This document shows, piece by piece, positions 23,146-34,799 of a stretch of DNA of 64,000 nt. Numbering within the stretch: position 1 is the first letter of the stretch; every line of letters begins with the position of its first letter. Origin of the DNA: Gnetum montanum (taxonomy: Eukaryota; Streptophyta; Gnetopsida; Gnetales; Gnetaceae); the NCBI GenBank assembly GCA_015680685.1, contig MNCI01014593.1, positions 83,280 through 147,279 of the forward strand. Direction: 5' to 3'. The notes beneath the pieces were generated by a model, which saw only the letters and a list, made by a program, of their open reading frames with translations, searched no databases and was not told where the DNA came from. The position numbers and the translations under genes are program-made.

Positions 23146-24095
23146 TGATGAGCAGTCAAGGTACCCCTACACCCAACCATACAACTCATGAAGCGTTCTA
23201 GTCAAATTCTGCGAACTCTATGTCTTCCAGTACACTAGCCTTCTAGGAAGTAAACTTTTCCCTAACAATCATTCATTGTCTTTTCAATTACACATGTGAT
23301 GCACAAAGGTATAGTTAAGTGTAATCAAGCCATCTAGGCTTTATTATTTTATGTTTTATGTTCCTAGTGCTTAAAATAGATAAATGAAGTAATTTAATAA
23401 CTAATTTAATTTAACTAATTAACCAATCTCTAACTAGTCCTAACACAAGCATCCAATCCCACTTTTCATACATGTCCTGAACCCATGTATCCACTACTAG
23501 GATTACCAAGCACTATGCTACTAGGCAAACCAAGCAATAACACTACTAGGATTACCAAGAAAATACATGTTTACACTCAGAGCTATTGTACTTATGTGTT
23601 TAATCTATTTAGCTTGATTAATTAACTAATCACATGAAGTCTAATTTAGCTTAATTAATTACATAATTAATGAAAAAAATAAATGCACAAATCAATCATT
23701 AATCTATTCTAGGTGCTACAAGGTTTGATCAAAAAGCTCATCTTTATTGCCATTCACTCTAGTGTGTTCAAGTACAACAATGCTCAAATAAAGATCTATA
23801 CACTTTCTGACTCCTGCTGTAGGCACTCAGAGAAATATTCTAACTCTCAAATGACAAAATTACAAGAGCTATGCTACAACTATGACTCAAATCCTCATAA
23901 ACACAGCTGGTGAGCATGTATTTATAGATTTTATTATAGCACTACATAAATGAGACCCCATAGATGTAGTAAACACTATGTCGATGAGCCCCATCGATGG
24001 GGCAACACCACATAAATGGGACCAAGTCGATAGGGCCCCGTCAATGAGGCCACATAAATGGGGGCCTATCAATGTGACACAATGATGATTCATAA
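23146..24095 (-). repeat. 5' LTR of E2
   Basis: About 950 bp, plus strand TGATGAGCAGTCAAGG to GATGATTCATAA. Colinear with 4718-5605 including the CCAACCATAC block, both CACTTGGTAA-type motifs and the GGCCCCGTCAATGAGGCC U3 repeats, of which it has more copies than the 3' LTR. Confidence 0.87.
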
Positions 24096-24984
24096 AATGA
24101 GGATCCAAGCTCAACTCAAAACTCTCCCCCAAGGATCTTAGAGGCCATACTTGTCCCTTCTCAATCCTCAATTGCTCACAATGGAGCCCAAGCTCAAGAT
24201 AAGATACTTATAAAAGGTTATCCAAATCTCTCTTAAGTGCTCTTCCTTGCCTCTCACTCAACTTCCTTACACAAGCTCTCCTCCCTCAACTCTCACAAGC
24301 TTTCTCTCTTGCTCATGGTCAAGGTTATGCTCTTTCTTCTCCCAACAATGGTGAATTACATCAATATTTATAAGCAACTAGAAGGTAAAAATCTTAGAAA
24401 CATTTCCGCAACTCAACTTTAAGTTCTTTAGATGTTTCCCAAGTCTTCTCACCTTCTCCTTGATTATTTCCATCTTGCTTTGGCTATTTCCTGAATTAGA
24501 ATGACATTTTTGAAAGTTTCCCCATGCATCTAGGTCATGTTTGGCTTCATGTAGATGTCTGTTATGAAAGTCCTACTCATAGGAGAGACATCTACTGTTT
24601 TGGTAGATGTCTCCTTTGGACTTGGGACATCTACAGTTCAAAGAAGATGTCTCTTCTGAAGGTGCCAAAAATAAAAATGCTTGTTTTGATGCTAGAAGCC
24701 TCTAGATGCCTCCCAACAAGTCCCCATAAATCTTGGAACCCCCTAAACTCATCAAAATGAGCCCAAAAGACCCCAAAACATGCCAAAAAATTCAAGAGTC
24801 ATCCTCAACAAAATCAGCCAAAAAAGACACAGAGTATGTAGGCTAGAGCAAGGGAATTGAAAGAGGTCTCCCTACACCAATTTTGTAATAAAAAATGTTT
24901 GTTATCATTTTCTTATCATAATATTCTTAGATAATTAGAGTTATCAATTAAGTGCAAAACCAAACTCTAACATGGTATCAAAGC
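24096..24984 (+). repeat. Probable Ty1/copia-type LTR end and Met-tRNA primer site
   Basis: TGGTATCAAAGC at 24973-24984 matches the copia-type primer site (TGGTATCAGAGC, initiator tRNA-Met) with one mismatch. It directly follows CTCTAACA, a suitable LTR 3' end. The upstream sequence would be the LTR of an older element into which E2 inserted; its start could be left of E2, near 4562 (TGTAGGGG). No copia gag or pol was recognised downstream, so the element is a remnant. A short hairpin lies within it at 24585-24613. Confidence 0.45.
24585..24613. repeat. Perfect 11-bp inverted repeat
   Basis: GAGACATCTAC, a 7-base spacer, then GTAGATGTCTC. Further partial copies of GTAGATGTCT (24551) and GGGACATCTAC (24625) flank it, so the unit is repeated in alternating orientation. 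Confidence 0.7.
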
Positions 24985-26332
24985 ACAAGTTATCATGGAG
25001 AAGAAGAATTATAAACATAGTTAATGTAGTACAAAGAGGAAAATTCAATGAAAAGATTGTGTGGTAAAGGGACTTGATGATTCCTTACTGGCATAACCAT
25101 TAATAATGTAAAATCATATGGGAAATGACATACCTATAACATGAAGAATGGGAACAAGTAATAATCATTAAGATGGAGTATGAGAAGAGAGAAGGTGTTG
25201 CATCATAGAAGATGAAGAGAGTTCATGAGGATTCAAGGAATTCACAAATCATAATTGATGATACACTTCAATAGCTAACTTCTTATATTTCATCAAGCCA
25301 AAGATTGAACCTAATTATTGAGCAATTGGTGGAGAATCTAGTATATATCTTGATGAGTTTATAAGAAAAGATAGATGAAAGCTATAATCATATGAGGAAT
25401 TAAGATAAAGTAAGACCCTCATGATGAAACAATCAACATTGAACAAAACACCAATAAAATTATAATCAAGTAAGGCCTAGAAACATAGTGCTAAGTCCAC
25501 TCAATCAATTCTAGAATCCATGATGTAATGAAATCCACAAACTTTCATAGCATAAACTCTAGAGTCTTACAATAAGAGTTCAAAACTCAACATACTTCAA
25601 ATATTTCTTCTAAATCATGATTTTATACTAATATTATCCCAACATTACTCACATGTTATACCTCGTTGTGAAAACAAAACAAAAGAGTATTATGATATTT
25701 TATTTTGTAAGCACTATACTAATTTCATAAGTCATACTTCTATAAAAAAAATAATTCCTTATGAAATGAATTCTCAAATTTGATTGTGATATTAAATTTT
25801 AATGTATGTAAAGCCCAAATTACCAAATTTCTTCCCAAAAGTCAAAGGTAAAGATTTTCAATCATAGAAGCAATTCCTATGCTTAGGTTATTAAGAGAGG
25901 CGAATTATAGCAAAATCCCCTTAAGCAAAATCTACTTCTATAAATTTAAGAGTTCATAAACAATCATCATCATCATCCTAGCCTTGTCCCAACAAATTAT
26001 GGGTTTTCATAAATTCTCTTTTTCCATTTACCTCATTCAAGAGTTAGGTCTCTATTTATTTGCAATTTCTTTAAATCATTTTAATAGTCTTTCTCATTTT
26101 TTTTTATCTTCCTTTCGATGGCTTTCATAGAATAGTGATGTAATAATCTTTTTTAATAAATTCATTATCTTATCTTCTTTGCACATGCCCAAATCATCTA
26201 AGACATTATTCTTATAGGTTTTTTAAAATAGAAGCAACTCCAACAATTTACAAATAATGGTAGCTAAAAAGAAGATAAACATGAAGATAATTGTGGTAGA
26301 AATAAAGAATTTCAACTTTCAGAAAGTAATAC
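24985..26332. other. AT-rich DNA, nothing recognised
   Basis: Possibly the decayed interior of the copia-type remnant. No ORF with family similarity and no RNA gene seen. Confidence 0.35.
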
Positions 26333-27560
26333 TGATGAGTTATCATTTTGTTGGCCGTGATATTGTAGCCTGTATCCTCATCTATAAATAAGAGGTAGAG
26401 AGATCTGATAGGCAGTTTTTAGAGTTAGTGGTTAGAGTTGTTAGATTTAAGCTTCTTTTTTACATCAGTTTCTCTCTCAACCCTTCTCTCCTAGTGTATC
26501 CCCGCAGTGTGGTGATTGTAATTGTACGGCATCCTTATTCGAGTGTGACGTACTTGGACACGCACATGACCGGAAATAAAGATCAAGATTACTTCATCAT
26601 TGCAGCATTCACTTACTTTAATTATTTATTTAATTATTATTTACTGCTTTCTTAGTTAATATTTCTTCACCCTAAACTCCTTTTAAACGTGGAATGAGTA
26701 TGACTTGATCACGAGCATTTAAGTGTGACTACTTGGTAACCTAGTAGCATACCTAGGATCTGCGCTTGGTAATCCTAGTGGTAGTCATGCACGAGGTCCA
26801 AGATGTGTACAGATGATTAAGGAACGAATGCTCATCGCACTTAGGCTAGTTAGATTCTCTCTTACCCTCTCTCTCTCTTTCCTTCCTAGGTTAGTTAATA
26901 TTATTTACCATCATACCCAGGAGTAGCATTAGCATAGGAACACATCATACACCTCACTCTAGACTAAACCATACGTGACAAGGTTAATACTAGTCCATGT
27001 GGGAAGACAGCGAACTGCGACCTAAGAATAACTATCTAGATACTACAACTAGCCCATCTGCGAAGTTGGACCAGATCATGCATGAAACGCTCGTATTCGT
27101 ATAGTTGAGTGTAGGGGTACCTCGCCACTCATCATTGGCGCCGTTGCCAGGGACGGTGCTAGTTATCTAGATTAGTTATATCATAAAAGGTCACTGTACA
27201 GGAATTAATGATATATCTTTTAAGAAGAATTAATTACAAAAAGTCACATACGAATTCACACACAACTTCACAATCATGCCTCGCCTACAAGACTATAATA
27301 ATGCCACACCTAGTAAGGAAATTCATTGGAGAACCAACGAATTATATGACAATGAGGATTGGAGTACGCAACCTGAAGTGGGGGTTTCTTATAAACATAA
27401 ATGAAGGCAACATCGTCCCAACGCACGAAAGCATAGCTTACTAGATGACGATGAACCCCTACTGGCCACTACAAGCCTAATGCAAATACAAGAGGCTATT
27501 CGAATCTCCCGTAGGCATCGTAAAGAGAGCCGCCTACCCAGGCTCGATTTAAACAACTTT
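26333..27560 (+). mobile_element. E5: truncated Athila-like element (5' LTR and gag start)
   Basis: A forward LTR (26333-27134, 802 bp, TGATGAGT..ACTCATCA), a primer site TGGCGCCGTTGCCAGGGA at 27136-27153 (17 of 18 to tRNA-Asp), and a gag start at 27276. Similarity to E1 stops at 27560 inside gag. There is no 3' LTR in the following sequence. The LTR contains TATAAATA at 26383-26390 but lacks the long U3 of E1. The bases AGTAATAC precede the LTR and recur at 27565-27572 just after the truncation point. Confidence 0.85.
27276..27560 (+). pseudogene. E5 gag N-terminal remnant
   Basis: The frame gives MPRLQDYNNATPSKEIHWRT, then DNEDWSTQPEVGVSYKHK and a stop. After an internal deletion relative to E1 it continues DDDEPLLATTSLMQIQEAIR and RKESRLPRLDLNNF. 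Where E1 has a TAG in its IH*RTN segment, E5 has TGG (Trp), showing that the E1 stop arose by G-to-A change. Confidence 0.75.
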
Positions 27561-27572
27561 CATTAGTAATAC

Positions 27573-28279
27573 AAGAGGCTGTACTAATCTCATTTGTAAT
27601 TACAAGAGCATTTTGGGCCAAGATATTTGGAAGAGAAAATTATATGTACATGTTCATGTCCTATAGTAAAATTATACATCTTATTATATGTGCCATAAAC
27701 CATAGTTTTTTTTAGACATTCACTTTTATTATTAAATGCCTACAAAAGTCATTAATTGTATTAAGCATGTGATGTAATCCTTTCATTAAATTTAAAATTA
27801 AGGCAACATAATCAACATAAAGTAAGAGTGTGGGGTGTCCAATCCCAAAAAATAAATATATTAAAAAATTAAAATTAGACTACAAAAGCAAAGAAGAAAA
27901 GGATAAACTTCAAAACAACAAAAAGAAAAGGCCCAACAATTTTTGAGATGCCTTTTTAGGTTTTCATCCTTACAAGCAATCCTTGAAAAGCTTCCCTTTG
28001 GGGTAGGAAAAGGATCAAATCTTGCCCTCATTCAGAAACACCCAAATGGGCTTTCACTTTCTACTAAGGCTTTCTATTAATAGAAAAAGAAAACTACATA
28101 GAGAAATAATTAGAAATTTAGCTAAAGCATTACCTACTGATTGATGCCACCTTGAACTAACAAAGGAAGAAAATTATCTAGAGAATCTTTGTGAAAAACA
28201 ACATTACATAGAAACTTACAAATGGCTTAAAGAATAAGAGGACAAAATTAAAACTACTTATAAAGTTGAAATCCTTGAA
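27573..28279. other. AT-rich DNA, nothing recognised
   Basis: No family similarity found. It may contain the 3' untranslated end of the adjacent reverse-strand LINE. Confidence 0.35.
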
Positions 28280-30146
28280 GTTGAGAAGTGTTACTAAATA
28301 AAACTTCATCTAATCCTAACTAAAAAGCTTGTAAATACCTACTACACCAAGTATAAGACCTTCGAGCTAGGGGACAAGTAAAAAACAATGGATGAATGTA
28401 TCTTCTATGTTGCAAATAGGACATCTTTAGGTCATGAACACCCAAATGAGAGCATCGAATACTAATAGGAAAACCTTGATGAATGAAGTACCACAAAAAA
28501 TGTCTAATTTTTAAAGTAGTGACATTCCATATCTTTTGAATTCATTGTTCCATAACTGCACATTGTGATTAAATTTCTAAAGATAATTATATTAGTATTA
28601 AAATTTAAAAGAGTATACACAATCTTGGATGGATATGGAAAGACATGATGGTCATTAATCCAAGAAAAATTAAGAAAATCATTATGAGAATCTTGAATAG
28701 CTACACTTCTATCTAAATTATCCAACAAATCAAATAATGTAGACTTTTTAGAAACATTAATGTCATATAGAGTTTGACACTCATATTAAGTAATCTAGTG
28801 ATGATGCTTATGAAGATATAGAAGGTAGGAAATGTCAAGCTTACACCATGTACTACAAAGGCATGAACAATTAATAGCCCATGGTTCATTATTAATAGGA
28901 AGCTACTAAGGAGAAAGCTTATTAAGCATAGAGGTAGAAATAGTAATATTATTGAAGTTCCAAAATTTAGTGATAAAAATTCAAGTCTTCCAAATATGCT
29001 TTATGACAATATAGTAATGCCTTTTGGAAAAAAGATCTAATTACAAAATGAATATTCTTTAATAACCACTAGCTCTAGGCTTACCCATCTGAATGTGCTT
29101 CTATAAAAGAAGCTTTCAGGGCTCTCTACAAGATAAGCATTTAACCACCCACTTGGCACATAAAATAATACCTTTCTTATAATAATATATCAATCCTAAT
29201 CCATCATCCTCTTTGTGAGAAGTGTAAATGTTCCATACAACATGGCAAAATCCTTTCATAGAATGACTGCTACTCCAAAAAAAGTTTCTCATGAGATGAT
29301 TAATGTAATGATATGTAGAAATACTAGGATCCCAACATGAAGAATAATACATGAGTAGCTTGAATGATATACTTACAAACAATAAACTTACTAGCCATTG
29401 AAAATTTCTTCTCCTTTCACTTAATAAGTTTTTGTTCAATTTTCTTTATTGTAACATTTCATGAAGTTTTTAAAGATCCATCAAAGAAAAAAAGGATGTC
29501 TAATAATTTGAAAATATTTGACTATTCTAAGAAATGCCAATATTTATACAAAGCCCATTCTTGAACCCCATTATTACAAAATATAGAAGATTTGAACCAA
29601 TTAATTTGAGAGCCTAAAAGTCTACAATATTGATCAACACAATAAAGAAGACAATTTGCAATAGCTTTGTCATTTTTTATCATAAAAAAGGAGTCAATTG
29701 CAAAATTGCATATTTAATAAAGTAGAAACATTATTTTCAATAAAGATTTCTTGTAGCAAATTATGTTCCTAGTCCTTCTATATAGCATGACATAAAAAAT
29801 CTGCAACAAGGATGAAGAGATAAGGAGCAAGAGGGCAACCTTCACTAACTAAGAATTCAAGCTTGTAGCTCTTAGTAATACCAACATTTGTAGCCACAAT
29901 CGCATTAGTGTTTGTAGAAATGGTCTCCACCATCCCAATAAATTTTTCATTAAAACCATATTTGTGAAGACAAGTAATAATAAACTACCATTTAATTTTA
30001 TCATATGCTTTATCATAGTCAAGCTTCAAGAAAGCAATGTCTTGATTGGAATCCTAATGCATACCCTCCCAAGCTACCACAAAATTATCTAGAATATATC
30101 TACCTTTGATTAGCCCACTACTTTTTTTCTTTCCAACATGTTCCCA
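28280..30146 (-). mobile_element. LINE (non-LTR retrotransposon) RT to C-terminal fragment
   Basis: Minus-strand translation shows non-LTR RT motifs in order. Near 30045 FLKLDYDKAYDK is the first catalytic Asp motif. Near 29850 EGCPLAPYLFILVADFL is the fingers/palm motif. At 29439-29116 is the post-RT domain NHLMRNFFWSSSHSMKGF, WNIYTSHKEDDGLGLI, ILCAKWVVKCL. Near 28530-28370 a zf-RVT-like segment reads CPICNIEDTFIH, FFTCPLARRS. Multiple stops and frameshifts; the 5' half is missing. Typical of plant L1-type LINEs. Confidence 0.8.
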
Positions 30147-31115
30147 CTATTTTCTTTCAAAAAGGGCCATTCTTTTCCCATAAATTGTTTACTACTAGCC
30201 TTTTTTTTTGGCATGCTTTTGACGTCTGTCATTTCTACCTTGTTTGTAGTTCATGTTTAGTAGCTTCTTCAATGTTTTATAGTTTCTTTGTTTTTTCTAC
30301 ATTTATTTTTTTCTTTGCCAACTCTCTTTAATTGCTGCAAGTGACCCACATAAAATTTTTAACCCATAAAGCTTCTTCTCTCTTTGAGATTGCTGGTTGA
30401 AGATGGAGTCTAGAACCTTTCAAGATCTAGACTCTATGCTTGATTAAGGTCTTTTTGTAAGGTATCCATGAGTTTGTTTGAGTTCTAGATCCAACACTAG
30501 CACTGATAATTTTGCAATTACTATTGTTTCTCCTACTAATTTTATTACTTGATCTAGCTCTGGCTTTATTACAACAATAGAACTCATTGATGTTCGAATT
30601 CTTTTGGACTAAACTGTATACATGCATGTCATGACGAAGAACATTTAATTGATTGAATAATGCTACAAAAAGTTTCTACCTTATATGAAGCTATTCTTCT
30701 CCAAGTTGTTCTATTGGAGAAATTTTTGAACTCTCGAGGTTCTTGATGTGGCAGCAAATTCAGTTCTATTGTTTAGATTTTTTGATCTTTAGACTCTTGG
30801 CCCATCCTCACACCCGCAATGAGGGTTGCCATTGTTTTCTTTCAAAAAGGGCCATGTTTTTTTCTATAAATTGTTTGCTGCCATCCTTGCTTTTTGGCAT
30901 GCATCTAGCATCAAAGGCACATTGATGAGAGGTGAAATTTCCCAAAAGCACTTTGTGCTGCTTCTGAAGTCTATCATTTCTACCTCATTTGTAGTTCATG
31001 TTTAGCAGCTTCTTTCATGTTTTGTAGTTTCTTTGCTTTTTCTACATTTTATTTAGTCTCTACAAACTCTCTTTAGTTGCTACTTGCGATCCACATAAAA
31101 TTTTTAACCTATAAA
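30147..31115. repeat. Local duplication of about 230-290 bp (two direct copies)
   Basis: Copy 1 (30147-30375) and copy 2 (30828-31115) share, in the same order, TTTTCTTTCAAAAAGGGCCAT, TTTGGCATGC, GTTCATGTTTAG-AGCTTCTT and CCACATAAAATTTTTAACC. Copy 2 contains about 50 extra bases (from about 30903). A unique 450-bp spacer separates them, with a small reverse ORF (30427-30627) that I do not recognise. Confidence 0.75.
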
Positions 31116-31189
31116 GTAAGAGTCTCACAAGACTTCTTTCAATTATAATTACAAAAGAAGTTGGAATTTTATGTATTCAGTCTTCAAGT

Positions 31190-31960
31190 TCATTAATAAC
31201 AAACTTAAATAAAGTTTGAGAAAGAGTACATTCCTATTTAACATTAACAAAATTATTAAATAAAATTATTTCTTGCTTAGTTGCAAAGTTTTTGAATAGC
31301 CTATCTTCCAAGCATAGATTCTAAAATAGTGTTAAAAAACTTGGCAAAAATATTACTAATTATAATTAGTCTATAATTATTGAGATATTTTTTATCTTAA
31401 TTTTTAAAGAGCATAATTACTTTATTGATGTTACATTCCTTTTCTAATCCCACTTGCATAGCCAAATTTAACTTCTTCCAAATGACATTCCATACAAGTG
31501 GCCCTCCCCATTTAAGTATTTCTCCATATAAGAAATGTATAACAAAAGCTTTGCCCAATGTCAATTTTTTCCTGCATTATCTCATTTAGAAAAATGAATA
31601 ATATATTATCATTTTTATAAAAATCTTCTATTTTATTATTGTTGTGAAACGAAGCTTGAAAAAAAATTCCAATATCTTTGAGAGAGAAAGCATAGTCTAT
31701 TCTTCTCTTACTTTGAAATAAACTGTTTTGTTTTTCTCTAACAAGTTTTCTCTTCTTAGTTTGAATCAAATTTTTATGTGACTTGATAGTCTTTGGTGAC
31801 TTTTGAGTCTTTAATAAAATTCTAGTTGTCTTACATTTTTCATCAAATCATTGTTGATTGCATTTTGGCCTTTGTAAATATTTAGGATAGTTGTAATTAG
31901 AGTTTTCGTGAGATTCACACTTAGATTCTAAATCTTTTGAATTTTATTTTGAAAATCTTC
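31190..31960 (-). mobile_element. LINE fragment, endonuclease-RT linker to RT start (inverted)
   Basis: Minus strand: a FDEKCKTTR segment near 31840 resembles the WFDEDCK motif of LINE linkers; KKRKLVREKQNSLFQ follows (31760-31690). The RT entry motif NNYRLIIISNIFAKF is near 31350. The fragment stops short of the catalytic core. It is the upstream complement of the forward fragment at 32440-33470. Confidence 0.65.
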
Positions 31961-32439
31961 ATTCATTTTTGCAATTATTCTAAAGTGCTTTTACCTATTG
32001 GAATATCTAATATGCTTTGTATCTGTTAATTACATAAAGTATAAGGAGCAATGACAGGATTAAACTATTTCTTCATTTACTTCAAAACATTTGATGTTGC
32101 CAACATTGTTTGGGCTATAAAGAAGAAAATTAATAATGGAGTTGGCTTGTGGTCATGTAAAAGTGAAGCAACCTAATTTTAGATGGTTATTGATGCCATT
32201 TAGAACTAATAGATTAAGTCAGTGTACCTATTGTAACAAATGTTTTTCCCCATGATTAAATTAGCTATCTTCAAAGCACCAATTCCATTCCACACTTTTC
32301 TCATATTCTAAAATGCGTTAAGGATTCTAGTGACTACTAGGGATATAATTAGAACCAATTCTGGCATTAAAATCATGACATACTCAATCTCTTTATCGAT
32401 GAATTATAAGACTAGTTTTGTAAAGGTTATCAAAAGCAT

Positions 32440-33470
32440 GTGATTAAAATATGATCTCAAATAATAAATCTAATTTTGTATCTAGATGATGCTACATTAA
32501 TTTCTACATCTAACCCAAGTATGCAAAATATGTTGGAAAATTTAGAAAGTTCTTATCCTTCATTTGGTTTAAAAGTCAATGTGGATAAAACTAAAATGAT
32601 AATATGGGTTATAAGAAATGTAACTTATTACTTTAGTTTTGGTTTTGCTAATGTCAAAATTATAAACTTGTTTAGATAATTAACTCCACTTTGTACACAA
32701 TTACAAATAAGATAAATGTGTAAGGATCAAATAACATAAGGAATGAAAGTTATGATTTTTGTGCACTTACAAACAAATACAAGACATTAGAAGTATGGGC
32801 TTGAAAAGTTCGAAGACAAATGTTTTAGACTATTATTTCTCCCCCCATGATTTATGGGTGTAGAGTGTGAAGGCCATGTCTCAATGCAAAAAATTGAGAA
32901 GCTAAAACAAAGAATTTTTTATCAAGGGAGTTAAGGCTTAAACACCATATCTCATGTTGCTTTTAAAGTGTGATCTACTTCTTGAAAGTTGATGCTTTCT
33001 ACCAATTTATTGCTTATACTCAAAACCTCATAGAAGCAAAACAACCTAAGTTTTCTAAAGTAGTTCTTTAAAGTAGAAGAGTAGTCCTTCAAAGTATAAG
33101 AGAACAAAGCTATTACTTTTAGGGAATGCAATGACTGAAGACTTAGAATATCTTAGAGAAGTAGATGCAAGTAGGCCTAAACACATCTAGAAGTTAATTA
33201 AACAGTGGGTATTGGCAAAGTTATAATTAAATCTAGAAGGAAAGAAAAAATTCTATGCATAGCGCATTCAAGGTAATTTTTTAAATTTAGTTGTCCAATA
33301 TGTTATAGTTCATATTTCAATTAAAGTTTACAATTTTATCAATAGGCCACATCTAAGTTCACATCCTTTAAGTATAGGAAATAGAAGATGGACTCAACTA
33401 CTCAAAGGAAGAGGGTACATGGAAGTTATGTAGGTCTAAAGCATTGGACTATGAGCAACATGTTTTTCTT
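32440..33470 (+). mobile_element. LINE fragment, RT catalytic core to 3' part
   Basis: Forward translation: YLDDATLISTSNPSMQN at 32479 (catalytic YxDD; LINEs of this type normally have YADD), then SFGLKVNVDKTKMII. Near 32855 the thumb-proximal block reads APMIYGCEVWGP-like (one frame break). The 3' end (33360-33600) resembles 41160-41345, probably a shared LINE tail. Broken by stops. Confidence 0.72.
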
Positions 33471-33599
33471 AGTTGTTATATGACTATATGTTTAAGGTAA
33501 AAATATAATATTTTTACCAAAAATTTGTATGATTTATTTTTGTTGCATGCAATGATTGTTAACCACTTTGTTGAGACAAGTTTTGTTTTTCATGCCTGG

Positions 33600-34799
33600 A
33601 AGGTATTAGTTGTCCAATAGATCCTTTGGGCCTACATATGTAATAAAATCTCTAATTTCTAGTTTCAAGTTTGTGCATAAGTAAAGCTAGCTTTGGATAG
33701 GAATGATCTAGTTACCACTTTTGACAATTGAAGAAAAAAAGAATCAATAGAAATAAACCCATATATTTTTTAGAATACACGAAACAAAATTTCAAAAAAA
33801 TAAAATTAATTATTTTTTTTTAGAGATAAGAAAACTTGATTATTTGCACAACCCTAACCCACACAACAACGTAGATATGACGTACTATAGAAGAGTGTCC
33901 CACCACAAAACTTCCCTATTGTTGCCATACCCATGAGCAAAAACAAGGATTGAACTCACAACCTCCCTAGTAAAAAAATAAGTGTAATGGTTATTATTTG
34001 CAAGTAAAAGCACCCCATAGAGTAGTTGTATTAGTTATAGTAATGGTATGAAAGGTCCTAGACAAGGATGGTGACAAGAAATAGCATACCTATAGCCACA
34101 AGCTAGGTCCTACGTAAACCTCGTATGGAATCAGCACGTTAGAAGTCAATAGCAGAAAATCGTAAGCTCATATGTGACATGGAAGTTTCTACATCAACCC
34201 GGGCTTCATACATTTATAACGTTTCGATTCGGTATTATTACAACTCATTCTCATTCGATGATTGCTTGTCCACGACTGTATTTACGAAAGACCAATAGTT
34301 GCAATGCACACGAACACATCAAATCTAAATAGAGCTTATCCAGACGAAAAGAGGCACACAGAAAATACCAGAGCCAAGCAAATTAAGGAACCTGCGCTCA
34401 CCGGACACAAGTACAGCACCAGATCAGTTTAAACTTTAAACAAGGGGCAGTGCTCAGTGCTCTGCTGTGGAATCATCTGTTGCTTTCTGGAAAAGAAAAT
34501 GCCGACATACGGTGGTAAAAGGCCTTGGGATGCAAGTGTGCTCCAGGCATTCGCTGTTTCTTCTGTAATATAATACGAAAACGTAGATTGTTAAAACGGA
34601 TTCAATTCAATATTTTTTTCTCAGACGATTTTGTAGACATCTGGTAGGATACGTCAAGGAGGATTTTCAAGATATGATTATTATGATTATTCGCTACGCG
34701 AGAGATTCCTTTTCACCGCGGCTCTGAATCGGAATTGCATAGGGGAAAAACAATAAAAAAGGAAATCGTCATTTACAGGGCTCGAATAGGGCCCCAAAT
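33600..34799. other. Upstream flank of LPEAT1-like gene
   Basis: No ORF with similarity. The last 400 bases are less AT-rich and presumably contain the promoter and 5' UTR. I could not pick out a convincing TATA box or transcription start. Confidence 0.4.

Larger units (their letters stand above)
4718..24095 (-). mobile_element. E2: complete Athila-like Ty3/gypsy element, interrupted by E1
   Basis: A reverse-strand LTR retrotransposon. Its 3' LTR is at 4718-5605 and its 5' LTR at 23146-24095. A tRNA-Asp type primer site sits inside the 5' LTR and a PPT inside the 3' LTR. Order on the minus strand: gag, protease, RT, RNase H, integrase, a non-coding block with an internal promoter-like module, and ORF3. 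The flanks GATGA / AATGA fit a 5-bp target duplication with one mismatch. Element E1 (8673-14863) is inserted just after the ORF3 start codon; without it E2 is about 13.2 kb. Athila-like affiliation rests on the tRNA-Asp primer site, the RT-linker sequence with LPxxLEYAFL, no visible chromodomain, and an additional ORF after pol. All ORFs carry stops, so the copy is dead. Confidence 0.88.

Noticed and set aside
32476-32679. YLDD reverse-transcriptase motif as possible pararetrovirus insertion
   Set aside because: Flanking sequence (FGLKVNVDKTKM, YGCEVWG) is diagnostic of LINE RT, and no coat, movement or aspartic protease sequence is nearby.
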